A DNA stretch of 64,000 bases, from positions 23,663 to 87,662 of the forward strand of contig JBKPGF010000007.1 in NCBI GenBank assembly GCA_046729255.1, in the 5' to 3' direction. The stretch's first letter is position 1, and each line of letters begins with the position of its first letter. This document shows, piece after piece, positions 1 through 7,202 of this stretch. Origin of the DNA: PALSA-612 sp046729255. GTDB lineage: Bacteria; Actinomycetota; Thermoleophilia; Gaiellales; Gaiellaceae. The position numbers and the translations under genes are program-made. The notes beneath the pieces are model-generated. The model searched no databases and was not told the DNA's origin. It saw only the letters and a program-made list of their open reading frames with translations.

Positions 1-1122
1 GCCGACGGCGTCCGTCAGCGGACCGGCGACGATCATCCCTAGCCCGAGCAGGGCGAAGTTCGTGCTCATGATCACCGTGAACACGCGGCCGCGGAACTCG
101 TCCGGGGCGCCCCGCTGGACGAGCAGGGAGTTGTAGACGACGGCAGCCCCGTTTCCCGCCCCGCCCAGCACCATGCACGGCAGCGCCACCCACACCGTCG
201 GCGAGATAGCCGTCGACAAGGCGCCGAAGCCCATGAGCGCGAGCGCGCCCGTGTAGACGAGCAGGATGCCGCGCACCTCGAGCCACTTCGGCGCGTAGAG
301 GCTCCCGAGCAGAAGGCCGAGACCGGAAGCCGCCCAGAGCAGTCCGAAGCCGACATCGCCGCTCGAGAAGTCCACCTTCGCCAGCACGACCTCCGCGACG
401 TTGACGCCCGCGTTCCCGAGCATGACGAGGTTCCAGGCGCAGAAGACCGTCAGCAGGATGCGAGTCCGGAAGACCATGGCGAAGCCGTCGCCGAGGTCGC
501 GCCAGTGACCTCGGGACTCGGCCGGCGCCTGCTGGAAAAGCGACGGAGCAATGCGGAGGATGAAGGCCGCGGAGACGAGGAACGTCGCGGCATTGATCCA
601 GTACGCCAGGTCGGGCCCGGATGCGGCGACGATGAGGCCGCCGGCGGCGGTGCCGACCGTCCAGGATAGGTATTCGCCGGCCCGCAGGCGGGAGTTGGCA
701 TCGGGAAGATCGGCAGCCGTCACGAGATTCGGCAAGGCCGCGTACGAGGCCGGCCTGAAGAAGCCGGTTGCAAAGCCCGCCGCTGCCGCGAAGACGACGA
801 TCGCCTCCGCGCTGTCCGTGAAGGGCAAGGCGACGAAGATGCCGAAGCGGGCGAGATCGCCGACGACCATGATTCGCCGCCGGGACAGGCGGTCGATGAG
901 CGGCCCGAAGAGCAGGCCGACCGCGACGGACGGCAGGAAGTCCGCTACGAGCAGCGCGCTCACCCACTTCGCCGAGCCGGTGCGGTCGTACACGTCGATG
1001 GTCAGCGCGACCACCGCGATCCAGGTCCCGAGTCCCGACGCGAACGTCGCAGCGAAGAGCGACCGGAAGTCCGGGTTGCGGCGCAGCAGGCCGGGCGAGC
1101 GGTGAGCCGGGGCGCTCGACAC
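1..1122 (-). CDS. MFS transporter, 3' part outside window
   Basis: The minus frame opens with GTG at 1122 and stays open to base 1, so the C-terminus lies outside the window. The N-terminus reads VSSAPAHRSPGLLRRNPDFR and then alternates hydrophobic helices with charged loops. After the second helix comes a loop containing GPLIDRLSRRRI, a typical helix 2-3 loop of the major facilitator superfamily, and GPLTDAVG near base 1 repeats the motif later in the fold. The arrangement fits MFS_3/EntS-like drug or metabolite exporters, which are inner-membrane proton antiporters; the substrate cannot be told. It starts 14 nt after the hisC stop, so the two may be co-transcribed. No strong Shine-Dalgarno precedes the GTG. 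Confidence 0.8.
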   Translation of the reverse strand, partial: MSSAPAHRSPGLLRRNPDFRSLFAATFASGLGTWIAVVALTIDVYDRTGSAKWVSALLVADFLPSVAVGLLFGPLIDRLSRRRIMVVGDLARFGIFVALPFTDSAEAIVVFAAAAGFATGFFRPASYAALPNLVTAADLPDANSRLRAGEYLSWTVGTAAGGLIVAASGPDLAYWINAATFLVSAAFILRIAPSLFQQAPAESRGHWRDLGDGFAMVFRTRILLTVFCAWNLVMLGNAGVNVAEVVLAKVDFSSGDVGFGLLWAASGLGLLLGSLYAPKWLEVRGILLVYTGALALMGFGALSTAISPTVWVALPCMVLGGAGNGAAVVYNSLLVQRGAPDEFRGRVFTVIMSTNFALLGLGMIVAGPLTDAVG

Positions 1123-1136
1123 GTGTGAGAAGGACC

Positions 1137-2270
1137 TTACCGCCGTGCGGCGCCGCCGACGACGGCGGAAAGTGCCGTGTCGAGAACGGCGTGTTCCTCG
1201 GGAGTCCCCACGGTGACACGCACCGCCTCCGGTGCCCCGAATCCCGCCAGTGGCCGAACGATGACGCCCTTGTGCAGCAGGCGGTCGAACAACCCCGTCG
1301 CGTCATCGCCGACCTCGAAGTACAGGAAGTTCCCAACCGCCGGACCGACCGGCTCGAAGCCGTGGCTCACGAGGATGCGTGAGAGCTCGGCGCGTGCGTC
1401 GTTCGTCGCGCGCCGCCGGCGCTCGATCTCCGCATGATTGTCGAGGCTCGCGAGCGCGGCCTCCTGGCTCGCCGACGTCACGTCGAACGCCCGTCGCACC
1501 TTCTCGACCTCCCGCACCACGTTCTCGGGGCCGACGCCGTACCCGATGCGGAGACCGGCCAGCCCGTAGATCTTCGAGAACGTCCGCAGCACGACGACGT
1601 CGTGACCCTCCTTGAAGTACGCGTCGACGGTGTCACAGTGATCCGCGTCCTCGACGTACTCGAAGTACGCCTGGTCGACAACGGTGAACACGTGGGCGGG
1701 GACGGAGGCGAAGTACCGGTCCAGCTCCTCGCGGCTGTTCGCCGTCCCCGTGGGGTTGTTCGGGTAGCAGATGAAGACGAGCTTCGTGCGAGGGCCGATC
1801 GCCTCGAGCATCGCGTCGAGGTCGTAGCGGTGACCGCGCAGCGGCACGAGCCGCGGAACGGCGCCCATCTTCCGCGCGTCGATGACGTAGCTCGGAAACG
1901 ACGGCCAGCCGCAGACGATCTCGTCCCCAGGGTCGAGCAGCACCTGCGAGAGCCAGTCGACGACCGCGTCCGCTCCCGCGGCGGGGACGATCTCTTCGGG
2001 GCGGACGCCGTGCCGTTCGGCCAGCGCGCAGCGCAGTCGGTACGCACCGCCGTCGGGGTAGCGGTTCAGCTCGCGCGCTGACCGCTGGATCGCCTCGAGC
2101 GCGCTAGGAAATGGTCCCCACGAGCCTTCGTTCGACGCGAGCTTGACGATCCGCTCGAGGCCGAGCTCCCGCTGGAGCTCCTCGACGGGCTTACCGGGCT
2201 CGTAGGCGACGAGATCGCGGATTGCGGGCCGAAAGCGGCTGGCGCCGGCGGGGCCCGTCGGACGAGGCAC
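1137..2270 (-). CDS. hisC: Histidinol-phosphate/aromatic aminotransferase, PLP fold type I
   Basis: A 377-aa protein starting at GTG 2270. HisC transfers an amino group from glutamate to imidazole-acetol phosphate in histidine synthesis; close relatives act on aromatic 2-oxo acids, and sequence alone does not separate these. The class I/II aminotransferase landmarks are present in order: LASNEG near residue 45, YPDGG near 71, NNPTG at 171-175, the DQAY cofactor contact near 199-202, and the PLP lysine K233 in TFSKIYGLAGLRIGYG. Length matches the family. No other his gene is nearby, so its role here may be aromatic or secondary. It is divergent from the Lon-N gene, with 47 bp between starts, and is followed by the MFS gene. 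Confidence 0.85.
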   Translation of the reverse strand: MPRPTGPAGASRFRPAIRDLVAYEPGKPVEELQRELGLERIVKLASNEGSWGPFPSALEAIQRSARELNRYPDGGAYRLRCALAERHGVRPEEIVPAAGADAVVDWLSQVLLDPGDEIVCGWPSFPSYVIDARKMGAVPRLVPLRGHRYDLDAMLEAIGPRTKLVFICYPNNPTGTANSREELDRYFASVPAHVFTVVDQAYFEYVEDADHCDTVDAYFKEGHDVVVLRTFSKIYGLAGLRIGYGVGPENVVREVEKVRRAFDVTSASQEAALASLDNHAEIERRRRATNDARAELSRILVSHGFEPVGPAVGNFLYFEVGDDATGLFDRLLHKGVIVRPLAGFGAPEAVRVTVGTPEEHAVLDTALSAVVGGAARR

Positions 2271-2317
2271 GGCGAGACTCTACCGCCCGAACCCCAGGCG
2301 CCCACTACCCTACGCGC

Positions 2318-2932
2318 GTGTTCGAGATCGGCCTGTTCCCGCTCGCCCTCGTGCTCGCGCCGACAGAGCGGGTGCCGCTACACATCTTCGAGCCACGGTA
2401 CAAGGAGCTGATCGGCGAGTGCATAGCCGATGCGGAGCAGTTCGGCCTATTGCTCGAGGACGACGAGGGGCGCCGCGACATCGGCACGCTCGCCGCGGTG
2501 CGCGAGGTGGTGCACGTCTTCGACGACGGCCGGATGAACATCCTCGTCGAGGGTGGCGACCGCTTCCGGGTGACGGAGTGGACCGAGGGGCGCGCGTATC
2601 CGACGGCGCACGTCGAGCGGCTGGAGGACGAGGACACCTCGTCGCCCGATCCCCATGCCGCCGAGGAGGCCCTGACGCTCTTCCGCCAGCTGGCGGAGGT
2701 GGCAGAGGCGGACGTCGACGAGCCGGACGGCGCATCAGGGTCGCTGGCATTCGAGATCGCCGCGCACGTCGACTTCGGCACGCTGCCCAAGCAGGAGCTG
2801 CTCGAGCTCCTGTCCGAACGCGACCGCCTACGACGGCTGACCGAGCTGCTCGAGCACGCAGTGGCGGCGATGACGCGCGAGAAGGACATCCGCGAGCGCG
2901 CCGCAACGAACGGCCGCGTCACGCTCTCCTAG
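2318..2932 (+). CDS. Lon N-terminal (substrate-binding) domain protein
   Basis: 204 aa from GTG 2318. The opening VFEIGLFPLALVLAPTERVP followed by LHIFEPRYKEL is the hallmark of the LON substrate-binding domain (PF02190), here without any AAA or protease module. Such stand-alone LonN proteins are widespread in bacteria and presumably recognise unfolded proteins or peptides, but their exact role is not established. The C-terminal third is a charged helical stretch (LLSERDRLRRLTELLEHAV) resembling the helical end of the Lon N-domain. Longer in-frame starts exist upstream, but they would overlap hisC and lack similarity to the family, so the GTG next to the conserved motif was chosen. The 3' end overlaps the convergent transpeptidase gene by 4 nt. 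Confidence 0.8.
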   Translation: MFEIGLFPLALVLAPTERVPLHIFEPRYKELIGECIADAEQFGLLLEDDEGRRDIGTLAAVREVVHVFDDGRMNILVEGGDRFRVTEWTEGRAYPTAHVERLEDEDTSSPDPHAAEEALTLFRQLAEVAEADVDEPDGASGSLAFEIAAHVDFGTLPKQELLELLSERDRLRRLTELLEHAVAAMTREKDIRERAATNGRVTLS

Positions 2933-4494
2933 GAGACGACTATTCCGAATCCGCCGCGGCGCGGGTCTCCCGCCGCGGCCAAGGTGCCGTCGGGCAACCG
3001 CTCGACAGCCGCAACACCACCGAAGAACAGGTCGAGGTGCCGCCAGCGGAGGACGTCGTAGCCTGCGCGCTCGAGCGCGTCGAGCGCCGCCGGGTCGTGC
3101 CCACCTTCGGCATGCACCTCGTTCTCGTCCACGTGGACCCGCGGGCTGACGATCGCGTGTTCGACACCCATATCGTGCCCCAGGACGTTGACGACGACCT
3201 GCATAACGGCGCCGCGCAGACGAGCGGAGCCCGCGCTACCGAGCACGAGGCGCGGCTCGCCCGATCTCGACACGATGGAGGGGGCCATCATGCTCGTGAG
3301 GCGGGTGCCTGGAGCGGGCTGCGGTCCGCTCGGCTGGAGGTCGTACTCGCCGAGCATGTTGTTCATGTGGATGCCCGTGCCGGGAACGACGACGCCCGAC
3401 CCGGCACCCGTCGACGACGAGAGAGCCGCGGCGTTGCCATGCGCATCCATTGCCGAGATGTGCGTCGTTCCCGCGGGCGACGCGACCTCCGCCGGCACGT
3501 GCGACGAGGCGCCGACTCGGCGGGCGCCCTCGGTCACGGTCGCGTTTGCCAGCAGGCGCCGCGCCAGGCCTCCGCGATAGAGCTCGCGGGAGAAGCGCGG
3601 ATCGCGCACACGTGTCTGCTCGCGCAGGACCTCTACGAGCTTCGACAGCTCGGACGACGACCCGGGCTTGCCCGGGGAGCCGAGGCGATCGAGGATCGCG
3701 AGCCCGTAGCCGATCAGCACTCCGCCGGAGGAGGGCGGGGGGTTCGACTCGAAGCTATGCCCTGCGTAGCCAGCCTCGACGGGCCGGCGCCGGATGATGC
3801 GGTACGCCTCGAGGTCGCGGCGCGTGATCGTGCCGCCATGCTCCTGCACGTGCGCGACGATGGCCCGGGCAATGTCACCGCGGTAGAACGCGTCGGGTCC
3901 GTCGACGGCAAGCTGCTCGAGCGTGCCTGCGAGATCGCGCGCGACGAGCGTGTCACCTGCCACCAGCCGCGTGCGCTTGCCGTACACAGCCCTGCTCTCG
4001 GGCGTGTGGCGGAGAATCGAGTCGAGCACCATGTGCAGCAGTGCCTGGGCGTCGCTCATGACCACCCCGGCGCGCGCGAGCTCGATCGCCGGCGCCAGCA
4101 GCTCCGCCCAGGGGAGCGTGCCGTATACGCGGTGGGCCTCGGCCAGGCCCGCAACCGTTCCCGGGACGGCGCACGAGGCGTGACCGATGAGGAAGCGCTG
4201 CGTCGTGTCGCTGCCCTCGAACGGGATGTCGACCGTGTCCATCTCGGCGCGCTGCCGCCCGCGCAGTCCCTGGCCGGGCGTGGCGACGAAGAAGTCGAGC
4301 AGCCTGCTGGACCGGTCGTGCCCGCGGTGGACGAGCATGAAGCCCCCTGCTCCTGGGCCCGTGAGCGGGCTCTCGGCCACCCAGGACGCGAACGCGGCGG
4401 CGATGCACGCATCGACAGCGTTGCCGCCCTCCGCGAGCGCACGCGCCCCGGCTTGCGCCGTGATCTCGTGCCCGGCGGCGACCGCGCCTTTCAT
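2929..4494 (-). CDS. Gamma-glutamyltranspeptidase family protein (no signal peptide)
   Basis: 521 aa from ATG 4494. GGT is an N-terminal nucleophile hydrolase that cuts gamma-glutamyl bonds (glutathione or polyglutamate) after self-cleavage into two subunits. The N-terminal AGARALAEGGNAVDACIAAA and PGAGGFMLV motifs match the large subunit. The self-cleavage site is visible as AGTTHISAMD, making T343 the expected nucleophile, followed by GNAAALSSSTGAGSG and the PSSGG/GSAGSAR substrate loops. No signal peptide or membrane segment is visible, unlike periplasmic E. coli Ggt; this resembles the shorter YwrD-type cytosolic branch. It lies 19 bp downstream of ftsZ on the same strand and may ride on the parA-ftsZ transcript. 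Confidence 0.88.
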   Translation of the reverse strand: MKGAVAAGHEITAQAGARALAEGGNAVDACIAAAFASWVAESPLTGPGAGGFMLVHRGHDRSSRLLDFFVATPGQGLRGRQRAEMDTVDIPFEGSDTTQRFLIGHASCAVPGTVAGLAEAHRVYGTLPWAELLAPAIELARAGVVMSDAQALLHMVLDSILRHTPESRAVYGKRTRLVAGDTLVARDLAGTLEQLAVDGPDAFYRGDIARAIVAHVQEHGGTITRRDLEAYRIIRRRPVEAGYAGHSFESNPPPSSGGVLIGYGLAILDRLGSPGKPGSSSELSKLVEVLREQTRVRDPRFSRELYRGGLARRLLANATVTEGARRVGASSHVPAEVASPAGTTHISAMDAHGNAAALSSSTGAGSGVVVPGTGIHMNNMLGEYDLQPSGPQPAPGTRLTSMMAPSIVSRSGEPRLVLGSAGSARLRGAVMQVVVNVLGHDMGVEHAIVSPRVHVDENEVHAEGGHDPAALDALERAGYDVLRWRHLDLFFGGVAAVERLPDGTLAAAGDPRRGGFGIVVS

Positions 4495-4513
4495 CCGCGG
4501 AGCCGAGAGCCGA

Positions 4514-5884
4514 TCAGAGATCGGAGAGGAAGCTCGGCGGCGAGAGCTCCTCGCCGTTCCGCCGTCGCTGCCGGTCGCCGAACCCCGTCGCGACGATGGT
4601 CACCCACACCTGGCCGGTGAGCCGCTCGTCGATGGTGGCGCCGAAGATGATGTTCGTGTCATCGCCCGAGCGCTGCCGCACGATCTCGGCTGCCTCGTTC
4701 ACCTCGTAGAGCGACAGGTCGTCGCCCCCGGCGATCGAGAGCAGGATGCCCTTGGCGCCAACCATGTCCGAATCGATGAGCGGCGAGCGGAGCGCGCGCT
4801 CCACGGCCTCGACGGCGCGGTTCTCGCCGCTCGAATAGCCGATGCCCATCAGGGCATTACCGGCGTCCTGCATGATCGTGCGCACGTCGGCGAAGTCGAG
4901 GTTGATGAGCCCGGGCAGCGTGATGAGGTCGCAGATGCCCTGCACGCCCTGGCGCAGGACGTCGTCGGCGATGCGAAACGCGTCGAGCATCGACGTCGAC
5001 CTGTCGAGCACCTCGAGCAGGCGCTCGTTCGGCACGACGATGACCGTGTCGCACGCGGCACGGAGAGCCTGAACGCCCTCGTCGGCGGTTCGCCGGCGCT
5101 GCGTGCCTTCGAACTGAAACGGCATCGTGACGATGGCCACGGTGAGCGCGCCGAGCTCCTTCGCGATCTCGGCGACGATCGGCGCGGCCCCCGTACCGGT
5201 GCCACCGCCTTCGCCGGCGGTGACGAACACCATGTCCGAGCCTCGGAGCGCGCGCCTGATCGCATCCCGCGCCTCCTCAGCGGCCTGCCGTCCGACCTCC
5301 GCGTCGGCGCCCGATCCAAGACCTTCGGTGATGTCGCGGCCGATGTGGATCTTCGTTGGCGCATCCGCCACCTGGAGCGCCTGGATGTCGGTGTTCACCG
5401 CGACGAACTCGACCTGGTGGATGCCCGCGTCGATCATGCGGTTAAGCGCGTTCAGCCCGGCACCACCGACGCCGACCACTCTGATGACGGCGATGTAGGC
5501 GCCGGAGTCGGCGCGGGGCTGGGCGAAGAGCGGCGGCGGCTCGGGGAGAGCCTCGAGCCAGACATCGGCGCGCACGCGATCCTCCTCGGCGCGGCCGCGT
5601 TCGACCGGCTTCGGCTCGGCGACGGCGACCTCGGACGCGGGCTCGGCCTGCGGCTCCTCCTCGACCTCCGGCTCGGGCTCCGGCTCGACCGCCTTGGGCG
5701 CATCCGGCGCGGGCCCGGCGAAGTCAGGCGTGTACTCGACGGTCTCGTCGAGGACGAGTCGCTCCTGATCGGATGTCGGCGGCGGCTCGACCTGCTGCCG
5801 CTCTGCCTGCTTCTGGGCAGCCTCCGTCGCGCGGAAGAGCTCCGCGAGCGGGCCCTCACGCATGCTGGCGCGCTTGCGTGCCAT
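4514..5884 (-). CDS. ftsZ: FtsZ/tubulin-like GTPase with long N-terminal extension
   Basis: 456 aa, ATG 5884, with AAGGAGG six bases upstream. Residues ~129-445 are a complete FtsZ core: VVGVGGAGLNALNRMI, VNTDIQAL, the tubulin signature GGGTGTGAAP at ~227-236, the NERLLEVLD helix and the GLINLDFADVRTIM synergy (T7) loop, so GTP binding and hydrolysis should be intact. FtsZ polymerises into the cytokinetic ring. Unusual points: a ~128-residue N-terminal extension rich in Pro and Glu (for example VEPEPEPEVEEEPQAEP), and an almost absent C-terminal linker, the core running within ~10 residues into SPPSFLSDL, which resembles the FtsZ C-terminal peptide. The gene overlaps parA by 29 nt. It is not in a dcw cluster, so it may be a second FtsZ paralogue. 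Confidence 0.9.
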   Translation of the reverse strand: MARKRASMREGPLAELFRATEAAQKQAERQQVEPPPTSDQERLVLDETVEYTPDFAGPAPDAPKAVEPEPEPEVEEEPQAEPASEVAVAEPKPVERGRAEEDRVRADVWLEALPEPPPLFAQPRADSGAYIAVIRVVGVGGAGLNALNRMIDAGIHQVEFVAVNTDIQALQVADAPTKIHIGRDITEGLGSGADAEVGRQAAEEARDAIRRALRGSDMVFVTAGEGGGTGTGAAPIVAEIAKELGALTVAIVTMPFQFEGTQRRRTADEGVQALRAACDTVIVVPNERLLEVLDRSTSMLDAFRIADDVLRQGVQGICDLITLPGLINLDFADVRTIMQDAGNALMGIGYSSGENRAVEAVERALRSPLIDSDMVGAKGILLSIAGGDDLSLYEVNEAAEIVRQRSGDDTNIIFGATIDERLTGQVWVTIVATGFGDRQRRRNGEELSPPSFLSDL

Positions 5885-6626
5885 TGAGGACCTCCTTCGC
5901 CAGGTCGCGGTACGCCTCGGCGGCCGTACCGGTGGGGTCGTACTTCAGGATGCTGGCGCCCTTCACGGGCGCCTCGGCGTACCGGATCGTCTTCCTGATG
6001 CGCGTCTTGAAGACGAGGTCGCCGAAGTTCTCCTCGAGGATCTCCACGGCCTCTCGCGCGTGGAGCGTCCGGCCGTCGAACATCGTCGCGAGGATGCCCT
6101 GGATCTCGACGTCGGGATTGAGGTTCTCGCGGATCATGCTCATGGTGTTCTCGAGCTGGACGAGGCCGCGCAGGGAGAGGTACTCGCACTGGACGGGCAC
6201 GATCACGCCGTCGGACGCGACGAGCGCGTTGATTGTCAAGAGGCCGAGCGACGGCGGCGTGTCGATGAGGATCCAGTCGTACTCGTCCTTGATCGGCGCG
6301 AGGCCCTTCTCCAGGGCACGCTCACGGCCGATGAGGCTCGACAGGGCTAGCTCGGCGCCCGCCAGATCGATCGACGAGACGGCGAGGTCGACCTCGCCCT
6401 TGTTGTTCACCTGCTCCATCGGCAGCCGGTGGACGAGCACGTCGTACATCGAACGCTCGATCGTGTCAGGGTTGAGCCCCTGGCTCATCGTGAGGTTCCC
6501 CTGTGGATCGAGGTCGACGGTGAGCACGCGCAGCCCCTGCTCGGCGAACGCGACGGCGAGATTGAGGGTCGACGTCGTCTTCGCCACGCCGCCCTTCTGG
6601 TTGGCAAACGCAATGACCCTTGTCAC
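5856..6626 (-). CDS. parA: ParA/Soj-family partition ATPase
   Basis: 256 aa from GTG 6626, chosen because GGAGGGG lies six bases upstream and the protein then opens with VTRVIAFANQKGGVAKTTST. This carries the deviant Walker A (KGGVAKTT, residues 11-18, with the signature first lysine). DLDPQGNLTM (Walker A') and LIDTPPSLGLLTINAL (Walker B) follow, as in chromosome/plasmid partition ATPases that dimerise on DNA. No parB or parS sequence is seen nearby. Its 3' end overlaps ftsZ, suggesting translational coupling and a role in positioning this FtsZ, as MipZ or MinD-like ATPases do elsewhere; that link is inference. An ATG at 6689 is an alternative start without a good ribosome site. Confidence 0.9.
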   Translation of the reverse strand: MTRVIAFANQKGGVAKTTSTLNLAVAFAEQGLRVLTVDLDPQGNLTMSQGLNPDTIERSMYDVLVHRLPMEQVNNKGEVDLAVSSIDLAGAELALSSLIGRERALEKGLAPIKDEYDWILIDTPPSLGLLTINALVASDGVIVPVQCEYLSLRGLVQLENTMSMIRENLNPDVEIQGILATMFDGRTLHAREAVEILEENFGDLVFKTRIRKTIRYAEAPVKGASILKYDPTGTAAEAYRDLAKEVLNGTQARQHA

Positions 6627-6748
6627 ACCTAGCCCCTCCGAGGTGTCGTCCGCGGCCACAGGCCGACGTAGCGCTTGCAGGAAGCCCATCCGAGCGTGCT
6701 TTCGGGTCAGGCTAGCAGAGTCCTTCTCCTCCCAGAGTGGGGCGCCGA

Positions 6749-6958
6749 TCAGACCCGAGCGTGACCGGCGACCGCGTGACGGAGACGCTCGATCGCGTCC
6801 TCCGCGCCGGCGGTCGGACCCGGCTCGACGCGGACCCACGCCTCCGCCTCGGCGACGAGCGCGCGGAGCTCGGCGAGCATCAGCTCGGCCGGAGAACCGC
6901 GGCGCTCGAGCACCTCGATGCGCTCCAGCCGCCGTAGCACCGACCGCGCTTCGTCCAT
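6749..6958 (-). CDS. Small conserved-type helical hypothetical protein
   Basis: 69 aa from ATG 6958. The protein is one or two amphipathic helices: MDEARSVLRRLERIEVLERR then LMLAELRALVAEAEAW. The leucine/arginine/glutamate heptads look like a short coiled coil. No known domain is recognised. It lies upstream of parA on the same strand (122 bp gap) and downstream of repeat copy A on the divergent side. The frame continues upstream into the repeat, but the internal ATG is where ordinary coding composition begins. A role with ParA is possible from position only. Confidence 0.5.
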   Translation of the reverse strand: MDEARSVLRRLERIEVLERRGSPAELMLAELRALVAEAEAWVRVEPGPTAGAEDAIERLRHAVAGHARV

Positions 6959-7029
6959 TTCTCGACCGTAGCCCGACAGCGCTCGCGCAGGCGTGTTAGA
7001 TCTGTGCCGAGTTTGGAACTCGATGCGCG

Positions 7030-7187
7030 AGGAAGGCCTGTGCCGCCGGGAGATGCGCTGGAGCGCCGCGAGGCCGTGTCCTCGGTCGCCCACGTACGCT
7101 TCGCCTGCTGCGGTAAGCGGGCTCCCTGCGTCCTTGCCTCGCGCCCGCCCAGCCCGCCCCGGCGACGAAGCGTCCCCGCGCACCGAG
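7030..7187 (+). repeat. Dispersed hairpin repeat, copy A
   Basis: This stretch shares most of its sequence with five other places in the window (copies B-F). Recognisable blocks are GCCGCCGGGAGATGCGCTGG at the left, TCCTCGGTCGCCCACGTACG in the middle, then CTCCCTGCGTCCTTGCCTCG and CCCCGGCGACGAAGC at the right. The central arms GCCCACGTA and its partial complement TAAGCGGGC enclose a 16-nt loop containing TTCGCCTGCTGCG. The outer ends are degenerate relative to copies D-F. It fills the gap between the 69-aa gene and cyclase gene 1 and ends about 15 bp before that ATG. Boundaries are approximate. Confidence 0.75.
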
Positions 7188-7202
7188 TTCTACACTCGCG
7201 CG

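Noticed and set aside
2419..4620. 733-codon open frame on the plus strand
   Set aside because: It is antisense to the transpeptidase gene and is Arg/Ala-rich without any motif; the minus-strand product has all family motifs.
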